In this document: piece after piece, positions 59,873-64,000 of the stretch
How the letters are laid out: the number at the start of each line of letters is the position of its first letter
How positions within the stretch are numbered: position 1 is the stretch's first letter
Assembly: GCF_000308795.1 (NCBI RefSeq)
Contig: NZ_BAGK01000224.1
Span: 108,588 to 172,587, forward strand
Reading direction: 5' to 3'
Source of the DNA: Nocardia thailandica NBRC 100428
GTDB lineage: Bacteria; Actinomycetota; Actinomycetes; Mycobacteriales; Mycobacteriaceae
Length of the DNA stretch: 64,000 nt
Notes under the pieces: model-generated
Database searches by the model: none
What the model was told of the DNA's origin: nothing
Seen by the model: the letters and a program-made list of their open reading frames with translations, nothing else
Position numbers and translations under genes: made by a program

Positions 59873-59905
59873 CCGGTGGGCGGGCCGTTCGGGCCCGCCC
59901 ACCGG
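59873..59905. terminator. Bidirectional terminator between mcr and the MocR gene
   Basis: CCGGTGGGCGGGCC and GGCCCGCCCACCGG form a perfect 14-base-pair stem around GTTCG, between two convergent genes. Confidence 0.8.
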
Positions 59906-59906
59906 A

Positions 59907-61409
59907 TCAGTAACAGGTCAGCGGCTGGAGGGGGTCGGCCGCGCGCGGCGTGAGCGACTCGTAGGTCGCCGCGACCGCTTTCACCGCGAGCCGCAGGTCG
60001 GACTCGCTGTGCGTGTACGGCAGGCGGAGGAAGCGCTCGAAGGCGCCCTGGACGCCGAATCGCGGTCCGGCGGCGAGCAGGACGCCGTGGTTGGGCGCGG
60101 TGGCGGCCATCGCGGTCGACACCGGGGCGGGCAGCTGGGTCCACACCGACATCCCGCCCGCGCCCGGCACCACGTGCCAGTCGGGCAGTTCCTCGGCGAG
60201 CGCGGTGAGCAGCGTGGCGCGCTGGCTCCGCAGCAGTTCCACCCGGTGTTCGAGGATGGCGTCGGCGTTCTCGAGCAGGTGCACGGTGGCCAGCTGATCC
60301 ATCACGGGCGTGCCGAGGTCGACGGTGGCGCGGATACCGAGCAGCTTGGTGATCAGCGACTGGTGCGTCCGGATCCAGCCGACCCGCAGCCCGCCCCAGA
60401 ACGACTTCGACGCCGAACCGATCGTGATGATCTCCTGCCCCTTGGCGAAAGCGGCCACCGGGGGCGGCATCTCGGCGCCCGAGACGTTGAGATCGGCCAT
60501 CGACTCGTCGATCACGATGGTCATCCTGGTGTCCCGGGCGATAGCGGTCAGTTCGGCCCGGCCCTCGGCGTCGAGCAGCAGGCCGGTGGGGTTGTTGAAG
60601 TCGGGGACGAGGTAGGCCAGGCTCGCCGCGGTCTGCCGCGCGGTGCTGCGGATGCCGTCGAGATCCCAGCCCGCCTGCGGATGTTCGGGACGCAGCGGCA
60701 CCGGCACCGGCCGGGCGCCCACGTCGCGGATGGCCTCGATCGCATTGGGGTAGCTGGGGTGTTCGATGAGCACCCGGGCGGCGGGCGCGGTGAGCACGTT
60801 GAGCAGCAGGCGCAGGCCGTGCTGGGCGCCGAGGGTGATAAGGATCTGGTCCGGGTCCGTGGGCAGGCCGCGGGCGGTGAACCGGCGCGCCACCGCCTCC
60901 CGGAGGGCGAGCACGCCGACGGGATCCATGCCGTGCGTGCCGAGGAACGCGGGAAGCCCTTGCAGGGCAAGGGTGTAGGCCTCCTGCATCTGCGGCGGCG
61001 CGGACATCGAGGCGTAGGTCATGTCGATGGTCGGGACCTCGGGCTGGGCCATCAGCGCCATGATGCCGCGCGCCGGCTTGGTGCCGTCGTGCGGCACGGC
61101 GGGCGGCAGCGCCACCGTCGACCGGGAGCCCTGCCTGCTGATCAGGTAGCCGTGCTCCCGCAGCAGCGAGTACGTGGAGGTGATGGTGGTGCGGCTGACG
61201 CCGAGGGTCGCGGCCAGGTCGCGTTCGCTGGGCAGCGCGACGCCGAGCGGGGCGCGGCCGTCGTGGATGAGCAGGCGGACGGCCTCGGCCAGGGCCAGAT
61301 AGGCGGGCCGGTGCGGCCGCCGTTCGCTCGCCTCGGCGCCGCCCTCGGGGTCGCGCCAGTTGCCGAGGTCGCGGGCAAGGCCGGCCGCGCCGATAACTCG
61401 TGTCGCCAT
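59907..61409 (-). CDS. MocR-type PLP-dependent transcription regulator
   Basis: A 500-residue fusion of a GntR winged helix (about residues 35-105: LAEAVRLLIHDGRAPLGVALPSERDLAATLGVSRTTITSTYSLLREHGYL) with an aminotransferase fold I domain. The PLP lysine is in GSASKSFWGGLRVGW, and LVPDFNNPTGLLLDAEGR and the late GPRFG region are also conserved. MocR proteins bind PLP and an amino compound and often activate a divergent gene. The divergent neighbour here is an uncharacterised small membrane protein. The ATG has an AATACT element seven bases upstream. Confidence 0.9.
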   Translation of the reverse strand: MATRVIGAAGLARDLGNWRDPEGGAEASERRPHRPAYLALAEAVRLLIHDGRAPLGVALPSERDLAATLGVSRTTITSTYSLLREHGYLISRQGSRSTVALPPAVPHDGTKPARGIMALMAQPEVPTIDMTYASMSAPPQMQEAYTLALQGLPAFLGTHGMDPVGVLALREAVARRFTARGLPTDPDQILITLGAQHGLRLLLNVLTAPAARVLIEHPSYPNAIEAIRDVGARPVPVPLRPEHPQAGWDLDGIRSTARQTAASLAYLVPDFNNPTGLLLDAEGRAELTAIARDTRMTIVIDESMADLNVSGAEMPPPVAAFAKGQEIITIGSASKSFWGGLRVGWIRTHQSLITKLLGIRATVDLGTPVMDQLATVHLLENADAILEHRVELLRSQRATLLTALAEELPDWHVVPGAGGMSVWTQLPAPVSTAMAATAPNHGVLLAAGPRFGVQGAFERFLRLPYTHSESDLRLAVKAVAATYESLTPRAADPLQPLTCY

Positions 61410-61453
61410 AAGGTCCAGTATTCCGCAAGTGGCTCTTTATGAACAAGGCCAGT
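61410..61453. promoter_or_regulatory. Candidate MocR binding region
   Basis: AAGGTCCAGT (61410-61419) and AAGGCCAGT (61445-61453) form an imperfect direct repeat, with AAGTGGC between them in the opposite sense. Direct plus inverted half-sites of AGTGG/CCAGT type are typical of MocR operators. It spans the 61-base divergent gap. Confidence 0.45.
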
Positions 61454-61470
61454 CGGCGGATTCTTGCGAT

Positions 61471-61755
61471 ATGACCGCCTTCCTCGCCCTCGCCACCGCC
61501 GCCCTCGTCGGCACCCTCGCCTACCGCGCCTACCCCCGGCGCCACGATCCGCTGCTCCGCCTCTTCCGGTTCCGGCCACACGACCGGGCCACCGCCGACT
61601 ACGGTGACCTGCGCGCTTATCAGGATCTGAGCGCCGCGCACGCCCGGTTCGCCGACACGACGCCCGCGCCGAGCGCCGCCACCGGGACGCGAGAAGTCCA
61701 GTTCCCGAAAACTGGCCTTATCGATGGCCCGGCCGGTCGGCCCACCGCGGCCTGA
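61471..61755 (+). CDS. Small membrane-anchored protein divergent from MocR
   Basis: A 94-residue protein with one N-terminal hydrophobic helix (FLALATAALVGTLAYRAY) followed by a basic, polar region with RRHDPLLRLFRFRPHDR. I do not recognise a family. Position directly opposite the MocR gene suggests it is the regulated target, yet it has no enzyme signature linking it to PLP or amino acids. Third-position GC bias supports coding. The ATG is preceded by a TTCTTGCGAT stretch without a Shine-Dalgarno sequence. Confidence 0.6.
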   Translation: MTAFLALATAALVGTLAYRAYPRRHDPLLRLFRFRPHDRATADYGDLRAYQDLSAAHARFADTTPAPSAATGTREVQFPKTGLIDGPAGRPTAA

Positions 61756-61791
61756 GCCGCGGCTGTCGGTGCCCGAGGGCAGACTGAGCAC

Positions 61792-62343
61792 ATGAGTACC
61801 GGGCAGATCCGTGCCACCCTGTTCGACACCGCCCTCGGCGTGTGCGCGCTGGCCTGGCACGACGGCGGGGTGGTCCGGTTCGCCCTGCCCGGCCCCGACG
61901 CGGAGCGGACCAGGGACCGGATCACCCGCGCCTACCTCGGCGCCGAGGTCGTCGAGGCCGAGCCGGACGGGCCGATCGCCGACGCGATCGCCGCCGTCCG
62001 CGCGCACCTCACCGGCGAGGTCGACGACCTGCGCTGGATCCCGGTCGACCTGTCGGCGGTGCCCGAGTTCCATCGGGCGGTCTACGCGGTGACCCGCGCC
62101 ATCGACCCGGGCCACACCCTCAGCTACGGGCAGGTCGCCGGTCTGGCCGGGGCGCCGGGCGGGGCGCAGGCCGTCGGTCAGGCCATGGGCCGCAACCCCG
62201 TTCCGCTGATCATCCCGTGCCACCGGGTGCTGGCGGCCGACCACGCCCTGCACGGGTTCTCCGCGCCGGGCGGCATCGACACCAAGGCGCGGCTGCTCGA
62301 ACTGGAGCGCACGCCCGGCTTCGGCGAGCCGACCCTGTTCTGA
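61792..62343 (+). CDS. ogt: Methylated-DNA-protein-cysteine methyltransferase
   Basis: A 183-residue suicide DNA-repair enzyme that removes methyl groups from O6-alkylguanine. The active site IPCHRV places the acceptor Cys at 143; the helix-turn-helix GHTLSYGQVAGLAG precedes it, and HGFSAPGGIDTKARLLELE follows as in all Ogt proteins. No Ada domain is attached. It lies 36 bases after the small membrane protein gene, possibly co-transcribed. The alpha/beta hydrolase gene follows. Confidence 0.93.
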   Translation: MSTGQIRATLFDTALGVCALAWHDGGVVRFALPGPDAERTRDRITRAYLGAEVVEAEPDGPIADAIAAVRAHLTGEVDDLRWIPVDLSAVPEFHRAVYAVTRAIDPGHTLSYGQVAGLAGAPGGAQAVGQAMGRNPVPLIIPCHRVLAADHALHGFSAPGGIDTKARLLELERTPGFGEPTLF

Positions 62344-62420
62344 ACCGCACCGACCTGCGGCCACGCCGTCCCACCCGGCTCGCGTACCGTCGACACATCG
62401 GACGCGACGGAGGAGGAAAC

Positions 62421-63239
62421 ATGCAGTCGGTGACGTCGGCGGACGGGACGACGATTGCCTACGACCGGTCCGGCACGGGCACCGCGGGCACGGTGGTGCT
62501 GATCGGCGGCGCCTTCGCCGATCGCCGGGACCCGGTGCTGACCGGCGTCGCGGAGCGACTGGCCACCGACACCGACCTGGCGGTCCTGCTCTACGACCGC
62601 CGCGGCCGCGGGGACAGCGCGGACTCGCCCGGCGTCTACGCCGTCGCCAACGAGATCGCCGATCTGCGCGCCCTGCTCGAGGACGCCACGGCGCCGGTCA
62701 CCCTCTTCGGCTGGTCCTCCGGCGCCATCCTTGCGCTGCTCGCCGCGCGCGAACTGCCCGCCGTGAGCGGCGTCGTCGCCCTCGATCCGCCGTTCGTGGT
62801 CGACCCGAAAGACCATGTGCCGCCGAAAGATCTGCACGTGAAGCTGCACAAGTTCATCGCGGACGGCAAGGCGGGCAAGGCCGGGCGCTACTACCTGGGC
62901 AAGGCCATGGGGGTGCCCATCCTGGTCACCTCGGCCATGCGGATCACGCCGTACTGGAAGCAGGTCGTCGCGACCGCGCCCGCGACCGCGCACGACTGGG
63001 AAGTGGTGCGCCCCTTCGTCACCGGGCGCCGGATCGAGCCCGCGGACTGGGACGGCGTCCCGGTGCCGGTCCTCGTCCTGGTCGGCGAGGGCACCGCGCC
63101 CACCCTCACCAAGGGCGGCAAGGCGATCGCCGCCGCGCTCCCGCAGGGCGAGTTCCGCGAACTGCCCGGCGTCAGCCACAACCCCACCGCCGCCATGCTG
63201 GCCCCGATCATCGGCGAATTCGCCACGCGCGCTTCGTGA
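62421..63239 (+). CDS. Alpha/beta hydrolase
   Basis: A 272-residue alpha/beta hydrolase. The oxyanion glycine region IGGAFADRR, the nucleophile elbow GWSSG with Ser near residue 98, and the C-terminal His in GVSHNPT are visible. GGAGGAGG lies before ATG 62421. The substrate is not predictable. The stop TGA abuts the stop of the convergent lipoprotein gene as TGATCA, as at the pknG/ackA junction. Confidence 0.85.
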   Translation: MQSVTSADGTTIAYDRSGTGTAGTVVLIGGAFADRRDPVLTGVAERLATDTDLAVLLYDRRGRGDSADSPGVYAVANEIADLRALLEDATAPVTLFGWSSGAILALLAARELPAVSGVVALDPPFVVDPKDHVPPKDLHVKLHKFIADGKAGKAGRYYLGKAMGVPILVTSAMRITPYWKQVVATAPATAHDWEVVRPFVTGRRIEPADWDGVPVPVLVLVGEGTAPTLTKGGKAIAAALPQGEFRELPGVSHNPTAAMLAPIIGEFATRAS

Positions 63240-63524
63240 TCACGGCACCGGCGGATGCGTGCGGAAGAACTCGCACGCGTCCCCGGTGATATAGCCGTCC
63301 AGGCAGCCGTAGTAGACCTGGATGCAGCTGTTCGTGTCACAGCCGAGGTCGATCAGCTGCTGGTGGATGCGCAGGCTCCGCGCCTGATCCGGCTCCGCCG
63401 TGCTCGTCACGGGCGCCGCCGAGGCGGTGGCCGACGGCGCGGGCGGCGGCGATCCGGCACCGCAGCCGGTCAGCAGCGCCAGCGCCGCGCCCGCGCCGAG
63501 CACGAGCGATCTGTGCACAGTCAT
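63240..63524 (-). CDS. Small secreted lipoprotein with conserved cysteines
   Basis: A 94-residue lipoprotein. The signal peptide RSLVLGAGAALALLTGC ends in the lipobox LTGC with lipidated Cys at about residue 21. A Pro/Ala/Ser linker follows, then a compact domain with four cysteines (LGCDTNSC, YYGCLDG, GDACEFF) that could form two disulfides. I do not recognise a family. The ATG at 63524 is preferred over the TTG at 63530. Confidence 0.75.
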   Translation of the reverse strand: MTVHRSLVLGAGAALALLTGCGAGSPPPAPSATASAAPVTSTAEPDQARSLRIHQQLIDLGCDTNSCIQVYYGCLDGYITGDACEFFRTHPPVP

Positions 63525-63580
63525 CCCCAACCTCCGTTCGGGCTTCGACCGTACTCACCGGCACCCGGCCCGCAACTCGG

Positions 63581-64000
63581 TCAGAGGGTGGCGCCGTAGG
63601 CGCTGCCCGCGGTCGGCGCCCGCCACGCCGCCGATGACGGCGGCGGGGATGCCGAGGGCGGCAGCACCCGCGGCGGCGCCGACCCCCGCGCCGATGGCCG
63701 CGCCGCCCGCGGCGAAGCCGGCGGTGGCCGCGGCGGCGGCACCGAGCGCGGGCAGGGCGGCGATCCGCCGGTGGGGACCGCGGTGGCGGCGGCGACGATC
63801 GCGGCGGTGGTTCCGGTGGTGACCGCGCCGACCCCGAACCCGATGCCCGCGCCGACGGCGGCGCCCGCCAGCCCGCCCGCCACTCCGCCGACCACGGCGG
63901 CGGGCACACCCGCGGCGGCGGCGCCCGCCAGCGCGCCGCCGACGGTCGCGGCGGCGATCTTGTCGGAGCGGCTGGGGTTGATGCCGATGGACCGCCCCTC
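63581..64000 (-). pseudogene. Glycine-zipper protein, cut by the window edge, with two compensating frameshifts
   Basis: Reading the minus strand from the edge gives GRSIGINPSRSDKIAAATV then a Gly/Ala-rich hydrophobic repeat (GGVAGGLAGAAVGAGIGFG) to AVPTGG. The frame then turns into an implausible Pro/Arg/Ser-rich stretch and recovers as TAGSAYGATL at the stop. In the neighbouring frame the middle segment (63615-63764) reads IAALPALGAAAAATAGFAAG and continues the same glycine-zipper pattern. A one-base loss near 63764/63765 and a one-base gain at 63614 would restore a single protein. This may be real gene decay or sequencing error in GC-rich DNA. Confidence 0.6.

Overview
The window is chromosomal DNA of a very GC-rich, mycolate-type actinobacterium, most likely Nocardia or a close relative. 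The evidence is strong third-position G/C bias, many GTG starts, many start codons placed 6-7 bases after a TANNNT -10 box (leaderless transcripts), F420-dependent enzymes (Fgd1, a Ddn-like reductase), MMPL, KasA-like and Mcr-like lipid enzymes, and a block that I recall as syntenic with Mycobacterium tuberculosis Rv0407-Rv0417. There is no tRNA, rRNA, CRISPR, transposase or phage gene that I can see; the region reads as core chromosome with a few accessory insertions.

Layout. 0-9 kb: an MMPL exporter, an orphan HTH protein, a thioesterase, an ArsR/SRPBCC operon with two operators, a TetR-MFS unit divergent from a KasA-like ketosynthase, and a VOC protein. 9-18 kb: TetR/epoxide hydrolase, a Zur-boxed CobW-type zinc GTPase, thiD, a TetR, a methyltransferase, and a GT2-GtrA/GT39 glycosylation pair. 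18-27.4 kb: a seven-gene minus-strand operon (atuA-like, acyl-CoA dehydrogenase, carboxylase beta and alpha, second dehydrogenase, crotonase, tetR) that looks like acyclic terpene or branched acyl-CoA catabolism, under one palindromic operator. 27.5-30.5 kb: a tiny membrane protein, a class III nucleotide cyclase and an ABC exporter. 30.6-46.9 kb: the thiG-thiS-thiO/thiE, mutT3, glnX-glnH-pknG, ackA-pta, fgd1 block, into which an MFS/XRE pair and a Ddn-like gene are inserted.

47-64 kb: a HAD phosphatase; an operon of flavin monooxygenase, FMN reductase and YceI; a MarR/DJ-1 operon with paired operators; an NfeD-flotillin-GRAM group; a rhodanese-metZ operon behind a SAM-IV riboswitch; fprA with an IdeR-like box; an amidohydrolase; a DUF456 protein; an alpha-methylacyl-CoA racemase; a MocR regulator with a divergent small membrane protein; ogt; an alpha/beta hydrolase; a small lipoprotein; and a glycine-zipper gene cut by the right edge that carries two compensating frameshifts.

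Functional themes are acyl-CoA and isoprenoid catabolism, thiamine synthesis, glutamate/redox sensing through PknG, F420 supply and use, metal and sulfur regulation, and many small self-regulated detoxification units. No single gene cluster stands out as an unknown system. The most novel-looking pieces are the paired-operator promoters, an in-frame insertion in the biotin carboxylase, the compensating frameshifts at the right edge, and the flavin monooxygenase-YceI operon.
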